NCBI RefSeq assembly: GCF_047948215.1
Contig: NC_134460.1
Location: 153,045,320 to 153,109,319 of the forward strand
Source: Lycorma delicatula
Lineage: Eukaryota > Arthropoda > Insecta > Hemiptera > Fulgoridae
Direction of reading: 5' to 3'
Length of the DNA: 64,000 nt
In this document: positions 48,156 through 59,243 of the stretch, piece after piece
How the letters are laid out: each line of letters starts with the position of its first letter
How positions within the stretch are numbered: the stretch's first letter is position 1
The notes under the pieces: generated by a model
Seen by the model: only the letters and a program-made list of their open reading frames with translations
What the model was told of the DNA's origin: nothing
Database searches by the model: none
Translations under genes and position numbers: made by a program

Positions 48156-48375
48156 AACCCACCAGGTTGGTATAGAGGTGAACGCTTCTTTGCAAATCAG
48201 CTAATTTCAAAGTTGACATTTCCAATGTTCAAATACTTTTACGGATTTGAGTACTAGATTGTGGATACCGGTTTTCTTTGGTGGTTAGGTTTCAATTAAC
48301 CACACATCTCAGGAATGATCGACCTGAGACTGTACAAGACTACACTTCATTTACATTCACACATATCATCCTCAT
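48156..48375 (+). mobile_element. SINE family 1, copy K, 3'-truncated, CpG-decayed
   Basis: CAACCCACCAGGTTGGTATA to CACACATATCATCCTCATT; the tail is missing. CpG sites are largely lost (GTCGAG to GTTGAC, GATCGTGG to GATTGTGG). It lies 14 bases downstream of copy J, same strand. Confidence 0.8.
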
Positions 48376-50170
48376 TATTTGATTAAAAATGTTGTATTAT
48401 TAGAGTCTTGTGTGTTAAAAACTAGAAAAATTAGGCAGATATTAATTTTTTTTTATTAATATTTTGTATGTTATATATTTTACTGCTGGGAAAGTAAAAA
48501 CTGTAAACAAGGAAGACAAATGTAAAAATATTTTTTTTAGTTGCTAATGCAAATCTCCTAATTGATATCACTGTTTAAAGTATGAATGAAATTTTATCTT
48601 TATAGACTGCACTTAAATATATATATTCGTGAATATTTATAAAATAGTGATCTTTTTTTGGAAATGCAAAATATAAAATGTAGACTTAAGATTAAAATTA
48701 AAAAGATTATAAAATTAAAATGTAATTTATAAATAATAATAATATTTTCTTGACAAAAATTAAAGTATGCTGTTATTAAATGTCCCTATTTTTTATTTAT
48801 TTATAATCAAAATCAATTCAATCTGAGTACTTTACACCCATTTAAAAAGTATAATTTCATTTACATAAGCGAGTCATAAAAACGCTTAAAATTTTAGTTT
48901 GACATTGTTTATTGACCTTGTTCAAATTATATGAGTTGCTATTATTAAAACAAAACTCATATTTTGTACAGAACTAAAAAATAAAAGAATAACCTTGGAT
49001 AATTATAACAGCAAACAACAGAGTTATAAATTACATAAACTAGATATTCTCTATTAAAGTACCTTCTTCCCTGATTAATTTAATATTCAACCAACTTGCA
49101 TTAAGGTGTTAAAAAAATATTTTAGCATATAAAAAAAATTAGTATTATCTCCTAGGCAGAGTGATAGTATGGAAGGTTCTAAGCATGAATCTCAGTCGGG
49201 TACTTTTGCTTACAGTCAAAAATTTCATATATATAATTATAATTTTATTAAATATAAGATTATGTGGTAAGATTATTATGTGTGCCTAAAATAAAATGTA
49301 CATATGCAGGCAAATGCATGCATATAAGTACTGTCAAAGACAAAACATTTGACTCTCTTTTCACTTTCTCAGCTTTTAAATAATAATTTAATAGCAGATG
49401 TATTTACATAAATTGCTTTAAAAGTTAAATGGAATGCTCAGTGTTTATAGTAAAATTTAAAAGTTAAAGTTGCTTTTTGCGAGAGTAGTAATGATTATAT
49501 AGCTATTTATTTCAGTGAACAGGGTGACATTATAAATTGAAACTATTCAAAAAAAATGCTAATAGATTTTACTAAAACAAAAAATAAGATTATGTGGTAA
49601 TTTTACTAACAAATAGGTTTACTAATAATTCCTTATAAATGCATATGAACCTGTTGCAGATGTGAAATCTGTAGCCGTAAAAAAGAACAGTGATTATAAA
49701 AAAAAGGGCAGTATTTACGTTAAACAATATAATTTAAAAATTATTTCAAAAGAAATAGTAATGCATATATTAATTCATCATAAATCCTGATTGGATTAGT
49801 AAAATAATTTCCCAATAATATAAAAGATTCTAAAAGTAAATATACATTTTACATGATACATTAGAGAAATTGTAACTGATAATAGATGTCACTTGTCTTT
49901 TTCTCATGATTCAACTTAAGTTAAGATATTTTCACCCACATAATGTGATGTAAAAATATCACCTTAAATGTGGGACGGGGGCACCACTTACTCTGATATT
50001 TTCTTAAGATTTTTGGTTTTTCAATTTATATTATACAATAATTGTTTATTTTGTTTATTAAAAAACAATAACTTGTATGAAATCAGACAGCATAACTATT
50101 TTCAGATTACATAGCATGTTTTTTTCTTTGAGAAAGATTGTTGTTTTATCTTTAATAAATTATGATGTAT
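48376..50170. other. CpG-poor AT-rich sequence, no gene recognised
   Basis: No repeat or exon identified; probably intron. Confidence 0.5.
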
Positions 50171-50180
50171 GATTTGCTTT

Positions 50181-50236
50181 CTTTTCTTGGAGAGCTGCAT
50201 CAAACCAGTCAAATGACTGAAGATAAAAGAAGGAGA
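50181..50236 (+). mobile_element. RTE-like LINE copy 4: 56-bp 3'-tip insertion
   Basis: Only the last codons of the LINE (TGGAGAGCTGCATCAAACCA and on) and its tail are present. Perfect 10-bp duplication GATTTGCTTT at 50171-50180 and 50237-50246 shows that this is a complete, extremely 5'-truncated insertion event rather than a decayed fragment. Confidence 0.88.
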
Positions 50237-50740
50237 GATTTGCTTTGACAAAAACAATGTATTGATCAATTTTTAAACAAGAGCTATTACCAGGTATATT
50301 TGAAAATTTTGCATATGTTGTTAAATATGTACTTATATTTAATACATATTCAAATAGCAAAATTATACCTTTAAAATTTTTTATTGGCTGTTGACTTTAT
50401 TTATTTTTTCCATTTAATTGCATCATTACTCTTACATAAAATTAATATTTTTATTAGATAAATTATTCTTTTATATTGATTATAAGCACTAAATAAGTTA
50501 CGTAAATTGCGACTACATCTTTATTTATAATTCTGTATTGCTAAACCGATCAAGATTTTTATACATTTTCCCTTGATCCTGAAAGGCAAATGCTGAAGTA
50601 GTTCAGTCTTTTTATTATTTGTAAAACGCAAACCTCAATTCTTTACACGATTTATTTAGTGTACAATTATATAATTTATTTATAAGACAACAGAATGCCA
50701 ATGCCTAGTAATAGTTAATGTCGGACGATAATGAATTTTT

Positions 50741-50838
50741 TAGCATCTGAAAAATGCCATGCCATGCAGATCGAGATTCAAACTTGGAACCTTTGGATGA
50801 AAGGCGGGGATGCTACACTCGGCTATGGAGATCAGTGG
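50741..50838 (-). mobile_element. tRNA-Glu-like SINE (family 2), copy 2, decayed
   Basis: The + strand reads GAAAAATGCCATGCCATGCA, GATCGAGATTCAAACTTGGA and CTTTGGATGAAAGGCGGGGA, the reverse complement of the family 2 head seen at 42.4 kb. CpGs are mostly lost. Confidence 0.55.
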
Positions 50839-51283
50839 AGTGCCGTTATGATAAGAATAAAGTATTTATTTAACCTTGTGTCGCATAAAACAACTGAATT
50901 GTCATCTCAGTGGGCTTAACAGTGACATCAATTATAACAAAAATGTGAAAATTATAACAAAGCATTTGTTTTTAATGATATATGGTTGATGTGTTTTATC
51001 CTAAATAAGCAGACACAGTTAAAGTATAATACACTTTTTGTTCTTATCATAGATTCACATATTTCTGACTTCAAAACCCACCACCAAAATTGACTTCAAT
51101 TACACAACACAAAATATGGATACTTATAAAGTAGCATAAAAAAAATTTCTAAACGCATATAAAAATGTGCTTATGAATCTAGGTATAAAAACATTACAAA
51201 CAAAAATATATTGAACATTATTTTATTCAAAAATTATTTGTTTTTTCTCAAATTTTACAGTTGCATTAATTTTTTCTTATCAG
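50839..51283. other. CpG-poor intron upstream of the ABCG exon
   Basis: AT-rich and ending in a T-rich tract TTTTTTCTTATCAG at 51270-51283, a good splice acceptor. No upstream ABCG exon recognised. Confidence 0.55.
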
Positions 51284-51407
51284 GTAAAGAAAAAAAAGCG
51301 ATACTGAACGGAATAAGTGGAAGATTCAGGCCAGGTTATCTATCTGCAATACTTGGACCGTCTGGTGCTGGGAAAACAACTCTTCTAAACATTTTATCAG
51401 GATTAAG
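51284..51407 (+). CDS. ABCG-type ABC transporter, exon with Walker A
   Basis: Internal exon of an ABCG (White/ABCG1/4-like) half transporter, a membrane ATPase exporting lipids or other hydrophobic substrates. Acceptor TTATCAG before 51284; donor GTAAAC at 51408. The exon enters at phase 1 (first two bases complete a codon) and encodes [14 protein letters not shown], then [28 protein letters not shown] is the Walker A P-loop. It ends within a codon (AG), completed to Arg by the A that opens the 57546 exon. [11 protein letters not shown] is the usual ABCG lead-in. No stop or frameshift. Substrate cannot be inferred, and the N-terminal exons were not found. Confidence 0.9.
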
Positions 51408-51702
51408 GTAAACAATAATATTATTACATAACCATAACTTTTAGTACAATTTCAAGAGAACAGAAAAATCTTAATGTACACAAAATTCAACCTAAAGAAT
51501 ATTAAGATAAATATTTGTTTATAAATAGAAATAATGGCTTAAATTTGTATCATGATTTTAAATTTAAAAATAGAAATCAGTTGATGGATCAATAAGAGGT
51601 TAAGGAGAAAGATAAAAGGGTGAGAAATAACTGAACAATTCATTGCCCAGTCAAATATAACATTCAACTACAACAATATTTTAAATATACATACTAACAT
51701 CT

Positions 51703-52340
51703 TGACCCCGAAGTGGAAGATACCCGCCACATGACAGATCTAGTCATCACCCCACTTCCTCCATACCTAGCTCTTAGGAGCTTTACTGGAGGTCATCTTC
51801 AACAAGCCTCAACACATCTTGCAGTTGATCTTAGTCAAGATGCCATTGCAAATGCCACATGTGACATCTCCATCGGTGTATTAAACCTAAATGGATCCAA
51901 TAGGCATTACCCTTCAAGTTTTAAACAGGACCATACCAATTGAGCTGACTACGTCCTAGCCAATGGAAGAATGAGTGAATCCAGCCCGCAACACCGAACG
52001 CTAAACATAGAAATCTAAAACACAAAACATAGAAAATTATGAACAGAAACAAGAACTTAACACAAAAATCTAAAACATAAAACATTAATAGCAGTACATT
52101 ATAAAACAATTACAAAACACTAACCTGAAACTCAAAAACATATAACATAAAATCACATTAATAAACCGAACAAACCACCAATATACTTCGAACAATAAAC
52201 TATTAACAATAAAACAAAATAACTAATCAAACAAAACCTATACTAATAATTCTCCTACATTCAATACAGAAAACAAAAACACAACAAATCAAATTAAACA
52301 TCTGTTCAATACAATATAGTCTTACAAAATAAAATTGTCT
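51703..52340 (-). mobile_element. R1-like LINE 3' end, 5'-truncated, CpG-decayed
   Basis: Homologous to 40275-41000 in the same orientation: GATACCCGCCACATGACAGA against the GACACCCGCCATGTGATGGG block, and CTCCATACCTAGCTC against CTCCGTACCTAGCCC. The + strand downstream of 51990 is A/C-rich and T-poor, as in the other copy. CpGs of the 40-kb copy appear as CA or TG here. Confidence 0.65.
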
Positions 52341-54595
52341 TCATTTTACAAAAAGAGAAAACCATCATTATAAAATTATATAACAAAATAAATTGCAACC
52401 ATCTGGTTAAACAAGATAATAATACTAAACCGTAATATAATTTCAACCATTCAGAGTTCAATCAAATTAGAATAATGTTAATTAATAATAATGTTAATGT
52501 TATGATTAAATTTAGTGACAAAAACTAGAATTTAAGAATTAAGATAAAACTTAAGATATAACTTGAGATCTCTTAATCATGGTTATGCAGATTATTTAGC
52601 TTTCATTTAATTATTAAAAAACAATAGCAAATAAATTTAGCTGTAATAAGTAGGATAATATAGTTTCAACTGCTTACTCAATCAAATTAATATAATAATG
52701 GTAATAGTTACTAAATGACAACTCTTATTATTCAGTGATAATAATAGTGTAATTTAAAGGTATCTCTTTAACTTTAATCGCATTCTTGCTGATAGTAAAC
52801 AGTTCAGTAAGATCAATAACTATTTCCACTGTCTTATTTATTGACTTTTGAATGTGCATAATAATGGAGAGTAAAAATAAAAGGCTCTGAATTGCAGATT
52901 GTACGTAAATTGAATGGAATAGTTCAAATGATATGTATGTTTCCCTTGTGTGGAAAATATATGTGGTCACGGCTAGTAAATCTAACCTGAGCTATATTGT
53001 TCTAATCTTATGTACAGAAATGCTATAAGGCGATGTAATCTTCAACCAAGCCTAATTTACTGATGTTTTAATTAAAACTGTAAAACCAAATAAAGAAGAA
53101 TTAGAGCATCTTTTTATATTAAAACTAAGCCGGTGGTTTTTATTTTTTTCTATTATTATTACTCTTAACTAAATGTTATCCTAAATAAATTTTAGGATGC
53201 CTAAAATTTGTTTTAATAGATGTTTCATGCTACCATTTTTATGAGGGCAGAGTTCCAGTCTGTTGAGCTAATTTGCATTCATGTAAAAAACTGGTCAAAA
53301 AACCTCCAAGAAATACAAGTACAAAGATAACAATCACATTGATATCTATAGTGATTGCAAAGGATGAAAAGAATTTCTAACATAAACTAGTACAAGAAAC
53401 GTGCTTAGATGTACCACTTTTTGTCTGTTTTCAACATATGATAGATAAGATATATGATACATAGATTTGGGGAATGAAAAAGCCCGGATGGCTGCAAGGA
53501 ACACAGGTTACAGAGTTATCATAGTGGTCCTTTTAACATCATTAAAATTCCATATAATACCGATAAATAAATTAACCTTACGTAACATTATTAGTAATGC
53601 ATTCAACAAAAGGCGGAATTCCAGCAAATTTCTTAAATCTTTTATTATATTAAGTTTAGTTAATTCTCTATTTTATCAAATAAATTGATAAATTACTTCA
53701 TATTAATAGTATATACACAGAATTCTCTGATATACATGCACCAATTCACTTGCAAGATAATTAGTTAAACATTACACATTTAATGTTACACCGGTTACAG
53801 GAAGCGTGGTTGATGTAGCGTAGAAAAACACAAGTTGTAATTACAACTTTTTTTTTATAATATTATGCTTTTTTATTTAAAAAGAAGTATATAATAAGGT
53901 ATTGATCCCTTGAAAGGGCATAAATAAAAATTAGTATATTTGTCTGAAAAAAAAATCTATAGTAAATTATTTTGTGAAAAATAAAGTAGTTTTATATGAT
54001 AAGCAAACATTCTAAGTAATAATAATAATATAATGATGATGATGATGTTGATGAAAATGGCGATGGCGATGATTTACTTAGTAATAATACTATACTATTA
54101 CATTACTTTTATTTTGTTACTAATGTAAGCTACTATTAATAATAACTATTTGAAACAAACTTAAAATAAATATATAATATTTTTAAATAAATGGGTAAGT
54201 TTCAATGGTTTTGAACATGTATTATGGTTTAAATGTACATATGTTAAGGACCATAAGCATGACTGTTGTAGGTGACCTACAACAAAATGGGTGACTTCCA
54301 AAAATGATGATGTAGCTGTTCTAAAATCTAATGTTTATTCCATACCGGGCTGTTTGGATACCGAAAAGTGAAGTAGTTTCTCATCTTATTACATACAGCC
54401 CTAACATAGTGCATCATATCAGTATACCAAACTAAAATAAAGGTGATATTCAGTTCTAAAAGTGATATCTTCACTCTGTTCACCACAGGGACTAGCTATA
54501 TATTAGACATTATTCCTTTCAGAAAAAGGAACTATGATTAATTCCTCTTGTATTTAAGTATCATGGCAATAATTGAAATAATTTAATCTTATTGT

Positions 54596-54740
54596 CAACC
54601 TCTGTGGCTGAGTAGGTAGCATCTCAGCATTTCATGTTGAGGTCCTGGGTTCAAATTCCAGTGAGGTACTTAATGCGCTACCGTTTTCCACTGGGCTAAT
54701 GATTATAGCTGTTGATGCCCGCTTTTTCATAACTAAAAAA
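54596..54740 (+). mobile_element. tRNA-derived SINE, family 3, copy 1
   Basis: CCTCTGTGGCTGAGTAGGTA with A box TGGCTGAGTAGG, anticodon-arm-like CAGCATTTCATGTTG, and B box GGTTCAAATTCC in CCTGGGTTCAAATTCCAGTG. It is followed by a non-tRNA tail. The acceptor ends (CCTCTGT / GTGAGGTA) pair weakly, so it is not a functional tRNA gene. Confidence 0.65.
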
Positions 54741-55768
54741 GACAAAAATCACAGCAGTAAGAAAAACAGGGATCAATAAATAACATGTTGAAGCTGTACT
54801 CCTTTTGTTGTGAAACAAACCATTAAAATATTTTTTTGTTTTTAATTAATTAAATAAGAATAACACTGGTGAGAGCATAATATAGAATATTAGTTACTAA
54901 ATATAATACAAATGAAAGTTAATTTACATTTAGTTTGGGTTATTGAACAAAATTTTATATAAATTATTTTCATATCTTACACACAACATAATAAATAAGA
55001 AATTGTTGATTATTACCATTATTACAGAAAATTTAACAGAATATATTGACATCACTTTAATCAACGAACATTTTCTTTAAATACTTTGTTATATCTTTCC
55101 ATTTTATCTGACATAACTTTAATGTAAAGAAAAGTATATAATTTTTTTTTTATTTGTAAGAATTAATATTTTTAGATTTTATAATGCTTCTTGACAGTTT
55201 ATTGATCAGTTTGACTGCAGTTATTAAGATTGATCAAACCCTTCTGAGCTCTGCCATTTATTAGTACCTAAGAATCAAACGGTAGTAGTAACAAACATAT
55301 TTGATTATAAACAAAAGTAATTTATTTATTTTTACTCCGGTTTGAATCATGAATTTAACCACTGATGATAAAACAAGTGATACTCCTGATAATTCCTGAT
55401 AACATCTGTAATAATACATAAAATGTATTAATTTTATTATTACAGATAGTTGGTACTGATCAATTATTATTTTTCTTGTTACTTTAGAATTAACATTACT
55501 TCACACAGTTTTAGTATATACATATCTGTAAACTACTGATTTTAACAAAACATTTTAAAGCTTTCTCATAATGTCACACCCGTGGTGATATCCATATTTT
55601 ATATACTTATTTTCCACAGTATTTAATCACATTTTAAGTATTTGATATTAGTTATATTTATGTTTTTCTTTAAACTACAAAAAATCATGTGTGGCAAATC
55701 AATCATTAATTCTAATTACATATAATTTTACACAAATTTATTATAAAACCCATAAATTATGAGGGCAG

Positions 55769-56093
55769 TCCGGAAAGTAACTTACGTTTGTGCCTAGCGT
55801 GGAAATGGATGGGGATAGAGCCGCCATCGCGGCGTCAAAATGTTTCTACATTCAGTATGTGTCAAGCTGTCATAGCATGTGGACTGTGATTTTTCTATTT
55901 TGTTCTTTGTGATTATGAAATGTGTGCTTCAATAGAAAATCTTGCAAGTTGTGAGGTGCGTTTAGTGATTAGGTTTTTACTGACAAAAAACCTCAAACCA
56001 ATTGAAATTCATCAGCAACTTTATGAGGTGTAAGAAGATGGGATAATGAGTGAAGGTGGAGTAAGGCAGTGGTACATTCAGTTTAAAAATGGC
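55769..56093 (+). pseudogene. Mariner element 5' end, truncated
   Basis: A terminal repeat-like GAGGGCAGTCCGGAAAGTAA is followed by a 5' leader and, from 55919, MCASIENLASCEVRLVIRF, LKPIEIHQQLYEV and GGVRQWYIQFKNG. This is the paired helix-turn-helix N-terminus of mariner (SETMAR-like) transposases. It is cut off abruptly at 56093, before any catalytic residue. It keeps many CpGs in a CpG-poor domain, so it may be a younger insertion. Confidence 0.7.
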
Positions 56094-56451
56094 AGTTTAA
56101 AATTTATAAAAGTAGAGTAATTAAGGATTTATAATAAAAAATAATAAAATTTATAAATCAATCAAACTGTAGATTGTTATTAAGTACTAAAAATAATAAT
56201 AATGTTAACATACATTAAACCAAAAATATTCCCTTTATAATTATTTTACATTAGAAAATTTTATTTGTGTCTGGGATGGCATACTCAAAGACTAGTATTT
56301 TATTATTCATATTAATAAAAATATTATTTTATTAACAAAAATATTATTAATATTAACAAATATTATTCATTTGTTAACAAAATATAAAACAGGTATTAGT
56401 AAACCAGTAACTCCAGATTACTTTAAATTGTTCTACTCCAGTTCTAAATTG

Positions 56452-56907
56452 CTTTTTTTTGCCTTCAGTCATTTGACTGGTTTGATACTGCTTTCCAAGA
56501 TTCCCTATCTAGTGCCAGTCGTTCCATTTTGGTATACCCCAATACATCCTACATCCCTAACAATTTGATTTACATATTCTAAACATTGCCTACCTGCACA
56601 ATGTTTCCCATCTACCTGTCCCTCCAAAATCAAAGCATCTATTCCAGGATGTCTTAATGTGGCCTGTATGTATATCTTGTCTCTTCTTTAGCTATATTTT
56701 TCCAAACTTCTTTCTTCATCAATTTGCCGCAAAACCTCTTCAGTTGTTTCTTTATCCACCCATTTGATTTTTAACATTCATTTTATATTGCTCCTGCTTC
56801 ATCTTTGGTAATTCTACTTCCCAAATAACAAAATTCTTCTATCTCCATAGTCTTTTCTCATCTTACTTTTATATTCAGTGGTCCATCAACTTTATTCCTA
56901 CTATATT
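56452..56907 (-). pseudogene. RTE-like LINE copy 5, 5'-truncated with internal deletions
   Basis: The minus strand gives the 3' end of the same LINE (CCTTCAGTCATTTGACTGGT start on the + strand) with several internal deletions. Perfect duplication TTCTAAATTG at 56442-56451 and 56908-56917. Confidence 0.88.
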
Positions 56908-57545
56908 TTCTAAATTGTATGAAATTAAATAAATTATTTTATGAAAATTTCTTATTTATTCCATTGATGAATTATTAAATTATTGTTTATTCTATTAAAA
57001 ATATATCAAATTTGAATAATTTATTCCTTTAATTAAAAAAACAATGCAAACATTATTCACAAATTTATACCTTTGTTGTCATTTTATGGTAGAAATAGGT
57101 AAATTTATTAAAAAATAAGCACATTTACTGGATAAGTTGCGTCAATAAAAAATACCATCCAGACAATAAAAAACCATACTACAAATACAAAAAACATTCT
57201 TATTGATGCTCAGGCAATGAAATAGTAAATTTTACTGTACACCTCTGCAACAAAAAAAAACATATTTATGCTAATTGAATGCGAGAAAGGTATTAACTGA
57301 ACAGTTTAACTCTACACATCACACCTTCTTACGTAAGAATTACAATATGCTCCACATTTGCTACAGAGTTAAACTGTATATGTGTTAAACAATAAATTTT
57401 TTTATTGTATTATCTTTAAATCGCCCTCATATTGATAAAAAACACCTTTCGAATTAACTTAACACTGTGCTATCTAAAATATTGAGGTTTTATGACTAAA
57501 AAAAAAATTATTTCTAATGCTGATCTTAAGTTTGGATTGTTTCAG

Positions 57546-57735
57546 ATCGGTTGCTGTTCGAGGATCTGTGAAAGTAAACTGTGTTGAAAGAAATCCTCAA
57601 ACATTTAGACAATTATCATGTTATATAACACAAGAATTTTCAATGTTTTCTGTTCTGACTGTAAGAGAAACTTTAGATATTGCTGCTCACATAAAAGTTG
57701 GCGATAAAGTAAAAAAGAATGAACGGAATTATATG
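57546..57735 (+). CDS. ABCG-type ABC transporter, exon with Q-loop region
   Basis: Next exon of the transporter. Acceptor GTTTCAG before 57546; donor ATG|GTGAGT at 57736. The first base completes the Arg codon of the previous exon, then the frame reads SVAVRGSVKVNCVERNPQTF, RQLSCYITQEFSMFSVLTVR, ETLDIAAHIKV and ERNYM; it ends at phase 0. CYITQE is the Q-loop, contacting the Walker site in ABCG proteins, and LTVRETLDIAA is the following conserved helix. The signature motif (LSGGQ), Walker B and transmembrane exons are not in the window and probably lie downstream. Intact, no stop. Confidence 0.9.
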
Positions 57736-58099
57736 GTGAGTTTTTATAACTTATATTAAACTTTTTTTCTCTTATAGTGCATCCTTCAAAAATTATGAAT
57801 AGTTTTCATTCGACAAAAATAGTAGTTAAACAATATAACAACATTCATGTCCTTCAACAAATGAAATAAATTCAGGATTTTTGAAATTAATCATCAACTT
57901 CTTATTTATGGCAAAGATTTTATAAAATTACAAAATGGATGTCATGAATTTAAAGTAAGAAGAGATGATACAAGATTTGATAAAAATAATATGCAGAACT
58001 TTTTAATTTTCCATGCTATATAACTCCAATTGTCACTATTTTTTTCTGTTGTGTCGGTACACTTGTCCCTAACATTTATTTACTACATTGGTAGCTTAG
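57736..58099. other. Probable intron, nothing recognised
   Basis: CpG-poor AT-rich sequence after the donor. Confidence 0.5.
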
Positions 58100-59243
58100 T
58101 TTATTGTTGGCTTTCGGAAAGGCTACTTGTCTTTTCGTATGGTCAGCGATTTTAAATGGAACAAAGAGTTTGCATTAAATTTTGCTTTAAGAATGGAATA
58201 AAGTGCAGCACCGCATTGGGAATGTTGAATGTTGTTTTTGGTGATTCTTGTATGAATAAAAGAAACATTTACAAGTTCCAAGAGGACTATAAATATGTTG
58301 AAGATGATGAGTGTCTTGGACATCCCAGCATATCAACAATCGATGACGTCAAAAAAGGGAAGAAAATGATTATGGACATGCACTGAATCGTTATCATATA
58401 GGTTGGTGATAATGTTGGCATACGATTTGGCTTATGCCAAGCTATTTTAGATGTTTTAGGTATGAAACATATGGCAGCGAAATTTGTTCCAAAAATGTTG
58501 AATTTTGACCAAAAGGGGAATCAAATGAACATTGCATTTAAGTGTTACTGAATGAGGTGAACAACAATCCAGAACTGCTGAAATGGGTCATAACTGGTGA
58601 TGAAACATGGATGTACGGGTATAGCATTGAAACTAAGATCCAATCATCCCAATGGAAGCTTCCTGAAGAGTCAAGATCAGAAATAGCTCGTCAAATTCAA
58701 TCGAATGTGAAGGTTCTTATGTGTTCAATTTCGATGACTTACTGTATGATGATTTCTTGCCACCAGGTCATACAGCAAATCAGGAGTACTACCTGGAAGT
58801 TGTACATCATTTGCGTAAAACAATCTGAAGAAAACGCACAATTTGTAACAAAAAAATTCATGGCAATTGTACCACGATAATGTACCTGCTCACACTTCAT
58901 TGCTTGTTTGTGAATTTATGGCCAAAAACAATATCACTATGATGCCTCAGCCTCCATATTTTCCAGACGTGACACCCTGTGACTTCTTCCTATTTCCCAA
59001 GCTGACAAGAACATGAAAGGATGACGTTTTACCAACACTGAAGAGATAAAGAGAATCGTTGAAGGGGCTAAATGCCATACCGAAAATTGCATTTCAGAGG
59101 TGCTTCAAAGATTGGAAAAAGCACTGGTACAAAGGCATTATACCTGAAAAGGATACTTTGAAGGTGGCAAAATCAATATTGATGAATAAATAAAGATTTT
59201 TTGAGAAAAACTAAAATTCCACATATTTTTTGATAAACCTCAT
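58100..59243 (+). pseudogene. Mariner (DD34D) transposase pseudogene
   Basis: The ATG at 58156 starts MEQRVCIKFCFKNGIKCSTA. YVEDDECLGHPSISTIDD follows. After frameshifts, ITGDETWMYGY (first Asp, near 58593), YHDNVPAHTSLLVCEFM (second, near 58875) and PYFPDVTPCDFFLFPKL (third). I count 34 residues between the last two Asp, the mariner DD34D spacing. The 3' end near 59243 reads TTTTTTGATAAACCTCATA, a mariner-like terminal repeat; the left terminus was not found. At least four frameshifts or stops. Confidence 0.8.

Larger units (their letters stand above)
51408..57545 (+). other. Inferred 6.1-kb ABCG intron loaded with TE remnants
   Basis: Bounded by donor AG|GTAAAC and acceptor TTTCAG|A with matching phase. 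It holds an R1-like 3' end, a SINE, a mariner fragment and LINE copy 5; the rest (52341-54595, 54741-55765, 56094-56441, 56918-57530) shows no coding signal. 54030-54075 has a GAT-rich microsatellite. Confidence 0.75.

Noticed and set aside
54596..54740. Possible tRNA gene
   Set aside because: A and B boxes present, but stems pair poorly and a related partial copy lies at 63.4 kb; it is a SINE.
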